A stretch of DNA of 64,000 bases from Kribbella antibiotica (GCF_004349055.1 NZ_SMKX01000013.1:30581-94580); one strand, 5' to 3'; counted from the stretch's first letter, positions 34,272 through 44,336 are shown. The notes: generated by a model not told the origin, from the sequence alone. Program-made: numbers and translations.

Positions 34272-35519
34272 CTACTCCGCGCCAGTTCTCACGATGCTTG
34301 ACATGTCGCCCGCACGGCCGGCCGGATGGCGCCGTACGACGATCGGTATGAACGCACCCGCGATCCCGAAAAACGCCGCCGTGAGCAGCCAGCCCGGCCA
34401 GCCCCAGCTGACCGCGATCGTCGTCAAGATGAGTGGCGCGACCAGGTCACCGAGCTGATGCCCCATCGCGTACGCACCCTGGTACTGCCCCTGCGCACCG
34501 GGCGGCGCGAGCTCGAAACTGATCCCCCACCCACCGGCCGACTGCAGCATCTCCCCCAGCACGTGCACGATCGCCACCACGATCAGCAGCGCGATCGTCA
34601 CCGGCCCCGACGTCACCTCGGTGATCGCCAGCACCCCACACGCAACCGCGAGCAGCAGCCCCGCCCGCCGACCAGCCCGCGCCGCACCGGTCAACTGTTC
34701 CGTCCCGCGCGCCGTACGCATCTGCAGCAGCACGACCGCGATCGCGTTGATGACGAGCAGTACGGAGATCATCCATCGCGGCGCATCGGTCGCCGTCACA
34801 ATCCACAGCGGAATCGCGATCTGCGCCATCGCGTGGTGCATGTTCAGCACCCCGTCCAGTACGACGAAGCCAAGAAACGGCCGGTCCTTCAACGCCGTCA
34901 GCGCGGACGGCCCGTCGGAAGCTTTCACCCCGGCAACGCGCGGCAGCCCGAACTTGATCACCGCAGCCGTCAGGCAGTAGGTCACCGCGTTCGCGAGCAA
35001 CGCACCGACGTACAGGCCGGGTTTGTCGAGAGCGAGCACGATCCCGGCGAGCGCCAGCCCGACGCCCATGCCGATGTTCGTGGTCACTCGCAGTACGGCG
35101 CGGGTCCGTACCCGCTGGTCGGCCTCCGACAACCCCGCGATCAGCGCACCCTTCGCGCCGCGCTGGCCCGAATCGGCAATCGCGGTCACGCCGGCAACAG
35201 CGACGTACAGGCCGAACGAGTGCACCTGCGTCAACGCACTCATCGTGATCGCCTGCAGGAGGAGGAATCCGATGTACGCCCGGTTCGGCCCGAGCCGGTC
35301 GGCGACCACGCCCAGCGGCGTACTGGCGATCAGCCCGATCACGCCCGCGATGGTCAGCCCGATCCCGACCTGCGCGACCGACAGCCCCGCCACCCGCGTC
35401 AGGTACATCGCCGCAAGGGCGGCGTACACCCCGTTGCCGAGCGTGTTGACGAGGGTCGCAAAGATCAGCCGGCGCACAGCGGGCGAGAAAGACGAGGTCA
35501 CCCGCTCACTCAACCGCAC
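34272..35519 (-). CDS. MFS transporter, cluster B
   Basis: About 415 residues from a GTG at 35517-35519 (GGGGAG just upstream; nearby TTG and GTG codons are alternatives). About 12 hydrophobic helices and MFS motif GVVADRLGPNRAYIGF. It most resembles drug/metabolite exporters. It lies 35 bp downstream of the chorismatase stop and is probably co-transcribed with the PKS and chorismatase. Likely job: export of the cluster B product. Confidence 0.87.
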   Translation of the reverse strand: MRLSERVTSSFSPAVRRLIFATLVNTLGNGVYAALAAMYLTRVAGLSVAQVGIGLTIAGVIGLIASTPLGVVADRLGPNRAYIGFLLLQAITMSALTQVHSFGLYVAVAGVTAIADSGQRGAKGALIAGLSEADQRVRTRAVLRVTTNIGMGVGLALAGIVLALDKPGLYVGALLANAVTYCLTAAVIKFGLPRVAGVKASDGPSALTALKDRPFLGFVVLDGVLNMHHAMAQIAIPLWIVTATDAPRWMISVLLVINAIAVVLLQMRTARGTEQLTGAARAGRRAGLLLAVACGVLAITEVTSGPVTIALLIVVAIVHVLGEMLQSAGGWGISFELAPPGAQGQYQGAYAMGHQLGDLVAPLILTTIAVSWGWPGWLLTAAFFGIAGAFIPIVVRRHPAGRAGDMSSIVRTGAE

Positions 35520-35554
35520 GCGCTCCCCATCCACCGCTGGATTGCTGAATTCCG

Positions 35555-36466
35555 TCAGCCCACCGCGACACCCTCGATCTCCACGAGCAGCTCCGCGCGG
35601 CAGAGGTCGGTGACGACGTAGACCACGGATGCTTCGGGCGCGAACAGTCGCTGACACTCCCGCCGTACGGTCGGCAGGTCGTGCTCGGAGCGGACGTAGA
35701 CCTTGACGTAGGTAAGGGCCTGGAGATCACCCGTCAGGACCTCCAGGTTCTCGGCCGTCACGCGGATCTGGCCGAGCAGGTCGTCGCGGTGCACGGTCGC
35801 GTGACCGAGGATGCCGGCCGTGCCGGAGACGAAGAGCTGGCCGGTCTCCGGCAGCCGGGTCGCGCGGGCGAAGGACGGCGAGCGCGGTCCGTACTGCCGC
35901 GGATACTCGTACGCCGGAACCTGTCGCCGGTTCTCGATCGCGACCTGCCCGCGCGTCCGGCGACTCAGCAGGTGAACCGTGATCCCCGCGACCGGCGAAC
36001 CAACACCGGTCCCAGCCGGCAACGTCGTACCGAGTTTGTCGAAGGCCTCGGCCCGCCCCAGGCAGAAGTCCCGATAGATCTCCAGACCGTTCTCGTTCGG
36101 TTCGTTGATCCGGCCGACCGTGTTCCAGATCCGGAACACCTCCGGATAGCCCAGCCCGATCACCGCGTTCAGCAGCTCCAGATAGCTGTCCCGGACAGCC
36201 ACCGCATACTCATCGGCCGCGGGCACGTGCACGGCGGCGAAGGCGTACTCACCCTCATGCCCGACAATCACGTCCCCGACCTGCTCGACCTGCACCGGCC
36301 GACCCGTCGTCCACACCTCATCAAACCCGTACGACGCCTCTGTCGCCACCGGAAGGTGGACGACGGGGACCCCCGCGACCGCGGTGTCGAACGACCCCGG
36401 CACAACGTGGCGGACGATGCCGAGCGGATGGGGAACGACGGTATCGACCAAACACTGAAGAGTCAT
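35555..36466 (-). CDS. Chorismatase of the FkbO/Hyg5 family
   Basis: 303 residues from the ATG at 36464-36466, overlapping the PKS stop as ATGA. The signature stretch YPRQYGPRSPSFARA, together with FVSGTAGILGHATVH and TDLCRAELLVEIEG, is that of chorismatases. FkbO converts chorismate to 4,5-dihydroxycyclohex-1-enecarboxylate (FK506/rapamycin starter), Hyg5 to 3-hydroxybenzoate, and XanB2 to 3- or 4-hydroxybenzoate. Fold: two RidA-like halves. The adjacent PKS begins with an acyl-ligase loading domain but has no ER like the rapamycin loader, so a hydroxybenzoate starter is more likely. The subtype is not decided from sequence alone. Confidence 0.9.
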   Translation of the reverse strand: MTLQCLVDTVVPHPLGIVRHVVPGSFDTAVAGVPVVHLPVATEASYGFDEVWTTGRPVQVEQVGDVIVGHEGEYAFAAVHVPAADEYAVAVRDSYLELLNAVIGLGYPEVFRIWNTVGRINEPNENGLEIYRDFCLGRAEAFDKLGTTLPAGTGVGSPVAGITVHLLSRRTRGQVAIENRRQVPAYEYPRQYGPRSPSFARATRLPETGQLFVSGTAGILGHATVHRDDLLGQIRVTAENLEVLTGDLQALTYVKVYVRSEHDLPTVRRECQRLFAPEASVVYVVTDLCRAELLVEIEGVAVG

Positions 36467-39400
36467 CGCGCGGCCAGCCAGGTCCGGATCGCTGCCAGCG
36501 TCGTGGCGGCGTGATCGGTCAGCACGGTGTCGTGGTCGCCGGGGATCTGGACGAGGTCGTGTGGCAGCGACCACCGCGCCCGCCAGTCCCGCGTCGGCTC
36601 CGACGCCAGCATCTCGGGGGTCGGATCCGCCGCCAGCAACAGCGTCGGCACACCGGACGGCGCCGGTCGATAGCCGTCGAAGATCCGGCTGTATCCGCCG
36701 CTCGCCAGCAGCGCCGCATCCGCCAGCAGACCCTCAGGGACACGGCGCTCCGACTCGATCAGCGCCAGCGCCCGAGGCTCGTTGCGATCGCCCAGCCCGC
36801 TGTCGGTCTCGATCAGAACCACGCCGGTCGGCGCTCTCCCATCAGCCTTCAGCTTCGCCGCCAGGGCATCGGCGACCAGCCCACCGGCGCAGTGCCCGAC
36901 CAGCGTTAGCGGCCGCCCGATCGGCAACGCGTAGGCCAGGACGGCGACGAGCGCATCGATATCTTCCGGGATGGTCGGGTCCGGCCCGAAGCCTGGATAC
37001 GGCAGCAGGCTGAAGTCGTCCTTGAAGGCCCGCGGCATCCACTCGCCCAGCGTCACGTAGCTCGGCAGATAGACGAGTTCGCTCACCAACTCGATCGGCG
37101 GTAACGCATGTGCTGCCCGCTCCGAAACCCCGAACGTCGGCAACGCGGCGGACGCGAGATAACGCATCGCCATCGCCTCGGCAGGCCCCTGCTTGGCGAG
37201 CACCCGCTGATACAGCACCGCGAACGTGTCCGGTACCCGCTCGACCGTTCGAACCGGCGCAGCAGCGGCCAGGTTGGCGGCGAGCTCGGTCAGCGTCGGG
37301 TGCTCGAAGAGGACCGTGACCGGCAGGTTCAACCCCGTCAGCGCGTTCAGCCGACCCCGCAACTGCAGCGTGGTCAGCGAATCGAACCCAAGATCGCTGA
37401 ACTCCCGATCCAGCGGCACCGACTCCGGATCCGGGAAGCCCAATGAATTCGCCACCTCGACCCGCAGCAGGCCCTGCAGCCGTGCCTCATCCGCACCTCC
37501 CCACTCGACGTCCGCCCTCGCCGCCGCTGCCTCGGCCGGCATCAGCTCACGCAGTACAGCGGGTGCGTCCGGCCGAAGCGCCGCGATATCCAACTGCAAC
37601 GGCACCAGCACGGCGTCGCCCAGCTCGCGAGCGCGGTCGAGCATCGCGAGCCCGCTGGACAGGCTGATCGGCAGCACGCCATCGGACGGCGTACCGAGTC
37701 CGCTGCCCATGCCGTCGTCGGTAGCCCACAAACCCCAAGCGAGGGACTGCGCCGGCAGCCCCTCGGCCACGCGGAGCCGGGCCAGTGCGTCGAGGAAGGC
37801 ATTCGCGGCGGCGTAGTTGGACTGTCCGGCGCGGCCCAGGACACCGACCGCGGAGGAGAACAACACAAAGGCTTGCAGGTCCAGCGATTTCGTTGCCTCA
37901 TGCAAATACCAGGCGGCGTCGGCCTTGGCCGCCAGGACTGTCGCGAGCCGCTCGTTCGTCATCGCCGCGAACACGCCGTCGTCGAGCACTCCGGCGAGAT
38001 GGAACACGGCTGCGAGCTCGGAGCCGCAACCGGCCACCAACCGGTCGACGGCCGCTCGATCGCCGACATCACACGCGATCGCCGTCACCTCCATCGGCAG
38101 TGCGGCGGCCCAATCCGGCAGCGTGCCACGGCGGCTGGCCAGCACCACACGGTCGAATCCGGTCGCCAGGTGCTCGACGACGATCCGGCCGACCGCACCC
38201 GTCGCGCCCGTGATGAGCGCCGTACCGTGTGATGCAGCCGGGGCCGGCTTGTTCGCTGGGGGTATCGCTCTGATCAGCCGGGGCACGAGCAGCCCTTGCG
38301 GCCGGACGGTGATCTGCGGCTCACCCAAGTCGACGGCTGCTTGCAGACCGGTCGAATCGGCAGGCAGGTCGACGAGGACAACCCGCCCCGGATACTCGGC
38401 CTGCACGCTGCCGACCATGCCCCACACGGCCGCAGCCGCCGGGTCCTCGGTTGAGTTGCCGGCGGCAACCACCAGGAGACCGTCGGCGGGCAACCGCTCC
38501 TGCAGCCAGCTGAGCGTCGTACCCAACAGCGCCCGCGCGCGCTCCGGCACCGTACCGGCGGCAATTTCACGCAGGTCGAGCAGCTCGAAGACCCGTCCGG
38601 TTGCCGCCGGCGCATTGGTGGGACGCCAGTCGACCCGGTACATCGATCGCCCAGCGGCCGAACCATCCAGCGCCCGCGTCACCAACGAGTCGATCGACAC
38701 GATCGCCTGACCGGCCGAGTCGGTCAGCAGCACGCTAACCTCGTCCGGCCCGATGGGCGTCAACCGCACGCGTGCGGCCGCGGCACCGCGCTGCCAGACC
38801 CGCACGCCTTCGAACGCGAACGGAACCCGCAACCCACCGCCGCTCTCCCCCACCAGCAGCGCGCTGTGGATCGCGGCGTCGAGCAGGCACGGGTGAACGA
38901 CGTACGACCCGGCCTCATCCGGGTCCACCGCAACCTCGGCGTAGAGCACCTCGCCAGATCGCCAAGCAGCAGAGATCCGCTGGAACGCCGGGCCGTACTC
39001 GTAGCCCTGTGCCGCCCACGCGGGATAGCTCACCGGCACCTTGAGCGCGTCTCCGGGCATCCGCTCCGCCGTTGGTCGCGCGGCTCCGCCTTCCTCGATG
39101 GATCGGACAGTCACATGCTGCGTCCACTCCGCACCCTGCCGCGCCCAGATCGTCAGCCCCTCGGGTCCAACGACGACCTGCACCTCACACTCCCCCGTGA
39201 GCACGAGCGGCGCCTGCAGCACGAACTCACCCAGCCGTTTGTTGCCGACGGCCTGTAAGGCGAGCTCGATCAGCACCGTCGCCGGTACGACGAGGTCGTC
39301 ACCGATGCGGTGATCGAGCAACCATGGTTGACGATCTGTCGACAAGATGCTCGGGTACCGCACCTCCGGCCGATCCGCCGCCGGTTGCGCCGGACCCAGC

Positions 39401-42400
39401 AACGGTGCGTCGGACGGTGTCGCCTCCAGCCAGTATCTCTGACGCTGGAACGGGTACACCGGCAACTCGCGACGCTCGCCACCGAGGTCGGTATAGACGG
39501 CTGCCCAGTCGACCGCAGTACCGGCAACATGCAGCATCGCCAGGCCGTCAGCCAATCCGGTTCCCAACGACACCGCCGTACCGTCGACGGTCTCTTCGGT
39601 CAGCACAGCCAGTACGGCGGCCGGCCCGACCTCCGCGAAGGTCGTCGTACCGTCCTTGGCGAGCCACTCAACCGCATCCGCAAAGCGCACGGCCTCGCGC
39701 GCCTGGCGAACCCAGTACTCCGGATCGGTCAGCAGCTCGGATTCCGGCTGCCCGGTCAACGTCGAGATCACCCGCAGCTTCGGCGGCCGACTCGTCACCA
39801 GCTGCGCGACCTCGCGGACCTCTGCCAGCACCGGGTCCAGCATCGCCGAGTGGAATGCATACTCACCCCGCAGGCGCCGATACGAGCCCCCACATCGCTC
39901 CGCCGCCTCGACGACCGCCGCCTCCGGCCCGGACAGCACCACAGACTGTGGGCTGTTCACGCCCGCGATCGAAACCTCGAGGCCCGCAATCGCCTTCTCC
40001 GCTTGAGCTTCCGACGCCCGTACGGCGTACATCGCACCCCCGGGCGCCATCGCGGCCATCGCCCGCCCGCGCGCCGCCACCAACCGCACGGCATCCGGCA
40101 ACGACCAGACCCCAGCCACATAAGCCGCTGCCAGCTCCCCCACCGAATGACCAACCACGGCCGTCGGCCGGACTCCTTGCGACTCCAGCAATGCCGCCAT
40201 CGCTACCTCGAACGCAAACAATGCGGGCTGTGTGTAGTCCGTCCGATCCAGCAACTCAGCGTTGATGTCAGCCAGCGGCTGCTCCAGATAAGGCGCGAAC
40301 TCCGCGCACACCGCCTCATACGTCCGGCGGAACACCGGGAACCGCTGCGCGAACTCAGTCGCCATCCCGACCCGCTGGGCGCCCTGGCCAGTGAACAAGA
40401 ACACCGGCCGGCTCTCCCGCTGCACCACCCCGACCCGAACCGCCGGATGCTCAACCCCTGCAGCCAAACTCTCCAAGGCAGCCATCATGCCTGCCCGGTT
40501 TCCCGTCAGCACAGCAGCTCGCTGCCGCAATGCGGTCCGCTCAGTGGCCAACGAATACCCGGGATCCGTGCCCCCTGCCCTCATCACCTCCGCCAGCCGA
40601 GCCGCACTCGCCCGCAATGCCCCGATGTCGTTCCCACTGAGAATCCAGGGGGCTACCGAAGCCGTCGTGTCCCCACTGTTGTTCACGGCGGTTGGGGCCT
40701 CTTCGATGATCAGGTGGGCGTTGGTTCCGCCGATCCCGAACGCGGACACGCCGGCCCGGCGCCTGCGTTCACCCCGCGGCCAGGGTCTGGCGGTCGAGGC
40801 GAGCTCCACGGCGCCGCTCGACCAATCCACGTGCGGGGACGGCTCCTCGGCGTACAGGGTGGGTGGCAGTACGTCGTTCCGCATCGCCCAGACCGCCTTG
40901 ATCAGGCCGGCGATCCCGGCCGCCGCCTGCGTATGCCCGAGGTTCGACTTCACCGACCCCAGCAACAGCGGTCGCTCCCGATCCTGCCCATAAGCGGCCA
41001 GCAGCGCCCGCGCCTCGATCGGATCGCCCAAGGCAGTGGCGGTCCCGTGGCCCTCCACCACATCGACGTCGGCCCCGCGCAGGCCCGCATCGGACAGTGC
41101 CAGCTGGATGACCTCCTGCTGCGCCTCCGTGCTCGGCGCGGTCAGCCCGTTCGACGCTCCATCCGAGTTCACCGCGGATCCACACAACAACGCGAGCACC
41201 GGATGACCGTTGCGCTGGGCATCAGTCAGGCGTTCGAGCACAACCATGCCCGCGCCCTCGGCCCACGCCGTACCATTGGCTCCGCTCGAATACGCGCGAC
41301 ACCGGCCATCCGGCGACAACGCCCGCTGCTGACTGAACGCGGTGAAGCCGCGCGGCGTCGACATCACCGTCGCGCCACCAGCCAACGCCAGTGAGCATTC
41401 CCCGGCTCGCAACGCCTGCGCCGCCAAATGCATCGTCACCAACGATGACGAGCACGCCGTATCCACGGTCAACGCCGGTCCACGCAATCCGAGCACATAC
41501 GAAATGCGCCCTGACGCGACGCTTCCCGACGTCCCCAATGCCAAATGCGCATCCAGCTCCGGCAGGACAAGCTGAGACCCGTAGTCGCTCCCCATCAACC
41601 CGACGAACACACCCGTCGCCGAATCTCGCAGTGACCCCGGCGCGATACCGGCCCGCTCCAACGCCTCCCAGGCGACCTCCAACAGCAATCGCTGCTGCGG
41701 ATCCATCGCCAGCGCCTCGCGCGGCGCAATCCCGAAGAAGCCCGGATCGAAGTCCGCCGCATTCTGCAGAAACCCGCCGCGTCGTACATAGGTCTTCCCC
41801 ACAGCCCCGGGCTCCGGGTCGTAGATCGATGCGACATCCCACCCGCGATCGGTCGGGAAATCACTCGTCGCATCGATCTCGTCGCTCACCAACTGCCAAA
41901 GATCCTCCGGCGACCCCACCCCACCAGGGAACCGGCAGCCCAGCCCCACAATGGCAATCGGGTCAGTCGCATCCACGCGCCGATCAGCAGCTTCGGAAAC
42001 CGCCATCGCAGGCCCGAGCCGCGCCGCCAGATGCTGCGCCAGGACAGCCGGCGTCGGATGGTCCCAGGCCAAGGTTGAAGGCAACGAGAGCCCGGTCGCA
42101 GTGCTGAGCCGACTCAGCAGACTCGTTGCCTGCAACGAGGTCAGCCCCGAATCCGCGAAGCTCACCAGCGGATCAAACGCACCAAGCATCCCCGCCAGAA
42201 CCTCCAGCACGAATGCCTCCAGCCGAGCCGTCCGCTCCCCCAAGGCCAACCCGGAGAGCCCAGCCAGCGACGCGCCACTGCTGGCCAACGTGTGCCGCAA
42301 GACATGCCGCCGCGGCTTCCCCGACCCCGTCCGCGGAATCGCCGGCACGAAGATGATCTCCTCCGGCACCTTCCCCGGCGACAACCGCTCAGCACAAGCG

Positions 42401-43704
42401 AGCAGCAACTCCGCAGGACTCACCCCCTCAACAGCCGGTACGACGAACGCCACCGGCGCTTCCCCAACCGTCGGATGCGCGCGCCCGACCACTGCCGCGT
42501 CCTGCACCGCGGGCAACGCCAGCAGCACCTCTTCGATCTCCACCGGATCGACGTTCTCGCCACCCCGGATGATCAGATCCCCGACCTTGCCGGTGACCGT
42601 CACCCGCCCCGACTCGTCGACGCGGCCGACATCTCCGGTCCGATACCAACCATCCACCACAGCGTCCGCGGTCGCCTCCGGATGACCGTGATACCCCAGC
42701 ATCAGCCCAGGCGTCGCAACCTGCAGCTCCCCGTCAACCACCCGAACCCGCACGCCGCCCACCGGCGACCCGCTCGTCCCGGTCCCCGACTCCCCTGGCG
42801 TCTCGGCCGCCATCATCCCGCACGTCTCCGTGCTCCCGTACGCATCCAGCAGCGGCGCTCCAACCGCCGAAGCAACCGCCGTACGCAGCGCCGAACCACT
42901 GGCCGCACCAGCAGTCAGGCAGAACCGCAGCGACCCCTGAACACCCACCCCAGCCGCCAGCAACTGGTGATAGGTCGCCGGTACGCCGGCCAGAATCGTC
43001 GGCTCGTACTCCGCCATCAGCTCGATCAACGCGGCAGGCTCCAGCCGACCGGTCATCCGCAGCGAGGCCCCGGCCTGCAGCACACCAAGGAAGCCCAACG
43101 AGTGCGCGAAGCTGTGTGACATCGGCAACGGCCACAGCAACCGATCGGTCGACGACAGTCCGAGCATCGCCTGATAGCAAGCAACCGGTGACCACAACGC
43201 CGCGCGCTGGGTCGAGACGACCGCCTTCGGCTTCCCCGTCGTCCCGGAGGTGTAGATCAACCACGCCGGATCATCCAGCCCGAGCGGCTCTGGAAGCTGT
43301 CCGATCGGCCCAGTCGCCAAAGCCTCGAAGTCCACCCCGGTCACCACAGCCGCGCGACCCGCGACCATCGGCACGTGCCGCGGATCCGTGATCAGCAACG
43401 CCGGCTCGCTGTCCGCGAGCAGATGGTCGAGCTCCGCCTGGGTGCTTTGCGGATTGAACAACACCGCCACTGCTCCGGCCTGAACAACCGCGAACTGCCC
43501 CTCGATCAGCTCCACCGAGTCGTCGAGCAGAAAGGCGACCCGCTCCCCGGGCCGCACCGGCAGGTTCGCCGCGAGCCGCTGCACGCGATCTGCGAGCCCC
43601 GCCCAACTCACCGTCCGCCGGATATCGGCGTACGCCGGATTGTCCCCGTACTCCCGCGCGTTCCGAGCCAACAGGTCCGGCAACGCCTCAACAACGGACG
43701 GCAT
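36463..43704 (-). CDS. Type I PKS: acyl ligase-ACP-KS-AT-DH-KR-ACP-TE
   Basis: 2413 residues from the ATG at 43702-43704 (GGGGAGA upstream). Domains by approximate residue: acyl-AMP ligase loading domain 1-500 (IYTSGTTGKPKA); ACP with GLTSL near 518; KS 580-1005 (DTACSSS, VEGHGTAT, NLGHTQAAAG); AT 1095-1400 (GHSVGE; specificity motif YAFH, closest to malonyl HAFH); DH 1440-1700 (DHRIGDDLVVP, Asp in LLDAAIH); KR 1830-2010 (GATGAVG, LDD so B-type, Tyr in QSNYAAANAF); ACP near 2105 (LGFDSL); TE 2200-2413. The TE nucleophile elbow reads GHCAGG, with Cys instead of Ser. One reducing module, possibly iterative, would extend an aryl starter supplied by the coupled chorismatase. Confidence 0.93.
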   Translation of the reverse strand: MPSVVEALPDLLARNAREYGDNPAYADIRRTVSWAGLADRVQRLAANLPVRPGERVAFLLDDSVELIEGQFAVVQAGAVAVLFNPQSTQAELDHLLADSEPALLITDPRHVPMVAGRAAVVTGVDFEALATGPIGQLPEPLGLDDPAWLIYTSGTTGKPKAVVSTQRAALWSPVACYQAMLGLSSTDRLLWPLPMSHSFAHSLGFLGVLQAGASLRMTGRLEPAALIELMAEYEPTILAGVPATYHQLLAAGVGVQGSLRFCLTAGAASGSALRTAVASAVGAPLLDAYGSTETCGMMAAETPGESGTGTSGSPVGGVRVRVVDGELQVATPGLMLGYHGHPEATADAVVDGWYRTGDVGRVDESGRVTVTGKVGDLIIRGGENVDPVEIEEVLLALPAVQDAAVVGRAHPTVGEAPVAFVVPAVEGVSPAELLLACAERLSPGKVPEEIIFVPAIPRTGSGKPRRHVLRHTLASSGASLAGLSGLALGERTARLEAFVLEVLAGMLGAFDPLVSFADSGLTSLQATSLLSRLSTATGLSLPSTLAWDHPTPAVLAQHLAARLGPAMAVSEAADRRVDATDPIAIVGLGCRFPGGVGSPEDLWQLVSDEIDATSDFPTDRGWDVASIYDPEPGAVGKTYVRRGGFLQNAADFDPGFFGIAPREALAMDPQQRLLLEVAWEALERAGIAPGSLRDSATGVFVGLMGSDYGSQLVLPELDAHLALGTSGSVASGRISYVLGLRGPALTVDTACSSSLVTMHLAAQALRAGECSLALAGGATVMSTPRGFTAFSQQRALSPDGRCRAYSSGANGTAWAEGAGMVVLERLTDAQRNGHPVLALLCGSAVNSDGASNGLTAPSTEAQQEVIQLALSDAGLRGADVDVVEGHGTATALGDPIEARALLAAYGQDRERPLLLGSVKSNLGHTQAAAGIAGLIKAVWAMRNDVLPPTLYAEEPSPHVDWSSGAVELASTARPWPRGERRRRAGVSAFGIGGTNAHLIIEEAPTAVNNSGDTTASVAPWILSGNDIGALRASAARLAEVMRAGGTDPGYSLATERTALRQRAAVLTGNRAGMMAALESLAAGVEHPAVRVGVVQRESRPVFLFTGQGAQRVGMATEFAQRFPVFRRTYEAVCAEFAPYLEQPLADINAELLDRTDYTQPALFAFEVAMAALLESQGVRPTAVVGHSVGELAAAYVAGVWSLPDAVRLVAARGRAMAAMAPGGAMYAVRASEAQAEKAIAGLEVSIAGVNSPQSVVLSGPEAAVVEAAERCGGSYRRLRGEYAFHSAMLDPVLAEVREVAQLVTSRPPKLRVISTLTGQPESELLTDPEYWVRQAREAVRFADAVEWLAKDGTTTFAEVGPAAVLAVLTEETVDGTAVSLGTGLADGLAMLHVAGTAVDWAAVYTDLGGERRELPVYPFQRQRYWLEATPSDAPLLGPAQPAADRPEVRYPSILSTDRQPWLLDHRIGDDLVVPATVLIELALQAVGNKRLGEFVLQAPLVLTGECEVQVVVGPEGLTIWARQGAEWTQHVTVRSIEEGGAARPTAERMPGDALKVPVSYPAWAAQGYEYGPAFQRISAAWRSGEVLYAEVAVDPDEAGSYVVHPCLLDAAIHSALLVGESGGGLRVPFAFEGVRVWQRGAAAARVRLTPIGPDEVSVLLTDSAGQAIVSIDSLVTRALDGSAAGRSMYRVDWRPTNAPAATGRVFELLDLREIAAGTVPERARALLGTTLSWLQERLPADGLLVVAAGNSTEDPAAAAVWGMVGSVQAEYPGRVVLVDLPADSTGLQAAVDLGEPQITVRPQGLLVPRLIRAIPPANKPAPAASHGTALITGATGAVGRIVVEHLATGFDRVVLASRRGTLPDWAAALPMEVTAIACDVGDRAAVDRLVAGCGSELAAVFHLAGVLDDGVFAAMTNERLATVLAAKADAAWYLHEATKSLDLQAFVLFSSAVGVLGRAGQSNYAAANAFLDALARLRVAEGLPAQSLAWGLWATDDGMGSGLGTPSDGVLPISLSSGLAMLDRARELGDAVLVPLQLDIAALRPDAPAVLRELMPAEAAAARADVEWGGADEARLQGLLRVEVANSLGFPDPESVPLDREFSDLGFDSLTTLQLRGRLNALTGLNLPVTVLFEHPTLTELAANLAAAAPVRTVERVPDTFAVLYQRVLAKQGPAEAMAMRYLASAALPTFGVSERAAHALPPIELVSELVYLPSYVTLGEWMPRAFKDDFSLLPYPGFGPDPTIPEDIDALVAVLAYALPIGRPLTLVGHCAGGLVADALAAKLKADGRAPTGVVLIETDSGLGDRNEPRALALIESERRVPEGLLADAALLASGGYSRIFDGYRPAPSGVPTLLLAADPTPEMLASEPTRDWRARWSLPHDLVQIPGDHDTVLTDHAATTLAAIRTWLAAR

Positions 43705-43757
43705 GTCTCTCCCCAGATCGAACGACCGTGCTCTCCCCCGTTCACCTGAAGTCTGCC

Positions 43758-43767
43758 GAACGCGTTC
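43758..43767. promoter_or_regulatory. Palindrome GAACGCGTTC in the PKS promoter region
   Basis: Perfect 10-bp palindrome 54 bp upstream of the cluster B PKS start, in the 211-bp divergent gap between that PKS and the secreted barrel protein. It is a candidate operator. No regulator is adjacent. Confidence 0.3.
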
Positions 43768-43915
43768 AAGTCCGGGTCTCTGCGGTCGACTGAACAGGCG
43801 GGGGGAACCTGCGGGTCCGACCACAGGGTTCTGCCCGGAGGCTTGTCCCGCCGTCCGGGTGGTCGTTGAACTGGTCGCGGAAGCATTCCTCTACGCCCCC
43901 GAGAGGCAATCCCCC

Positions 43916-44299
43916 ATGAAGAACAAGATCGCGAAAACCCTCGGTGCCGTCGTTGCCGTCAGCGCCCTTGCCCTGGGCACCAGCACCGCCTTCGCCGTCA
44001 ACGGCCAGGCGTCCTGGTACAACGATGCCGGCTACGGCGCCTGCGGCACCCAGATCAACGCCAACACCGACTGGCTCGTCGCGGCCCCCGCCGCCCTGTG
44101 GACCACCGCCAACCCCAACAATGACCCGCTCTGCCAGCGCTCCATCCGGGTCAACTACAACGGCAACGTCATCACGGTGCCGATCCGCGACAAGTGCCCG
44201 TCCTGCGGGAGCACCAAGATCGACCTGAGCCGGCCGGCCTTCGCCAGCCTCGCGAACACCGACATCGGCATCATCAACATCAGCTGGGAGATCGTCTAA
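43916..44299 (+). CDS. Small secreted double-psi beta-barrel (expansin/RlpA-like) protein
   Basis: 127 residues from the ATG at 43916 (GAGAGG upstream). Signal peptide MKNKIAKTLGAVVAVSALALG ending near AFA. The mature part begins NGQASWYNDAGYGACG and has four Cys (CGT, CQRS, CPSCGS) and VPIRDKCPSCG ... IDLSRPAF, the pattern of barwin/expansin/RlpA-type DPBB domains. Such proteins loosen cell walls or bind polysaccharides. Monocistronic, divergent from the PKS. Confidence 0.85.
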   Translation: MKNKIAKTLGAVVAVSALALGTSTAFAVNGQASWYNDAGYGACGTQINANTDWLVAAPAALWTTANPNNDPLCQRSIRVNYNGNVITVPIRDKCPSCGSTKIDLSRPAFASLANTDIGIINISWEIV

Positions 44300-44310
44300 A
44301 TCTTCGGGCC

Positions 44311-44336
44311 GGCGGGGAGGTTGCGGCCACCCCGCC
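44311..44336. terminator. Bidirectional terminator GGCGGGG/CCCCGCC
   Basis: 7-bp GC stem with a 12-base loop between the convergent barrel-protein gene (ends 44299) and antiporter gene (ends 44337). Confidence 0.55.

Noticed and set aside
39310..41394. A 694-codon plus-strand open frame inside the cluster B PKS
   Set aside because: Antisense to the AT and KS domains; composition typical of the reverse complement of Ala/Val/Leu-rich coding DNA.
43740..43775. GTTCACC/GTTCAAG repeats resembling a PHO box before the cluster B PKS
   Set aside because: The two units are not at 11- or 22-bp spacing and the second diverges from the consensus.
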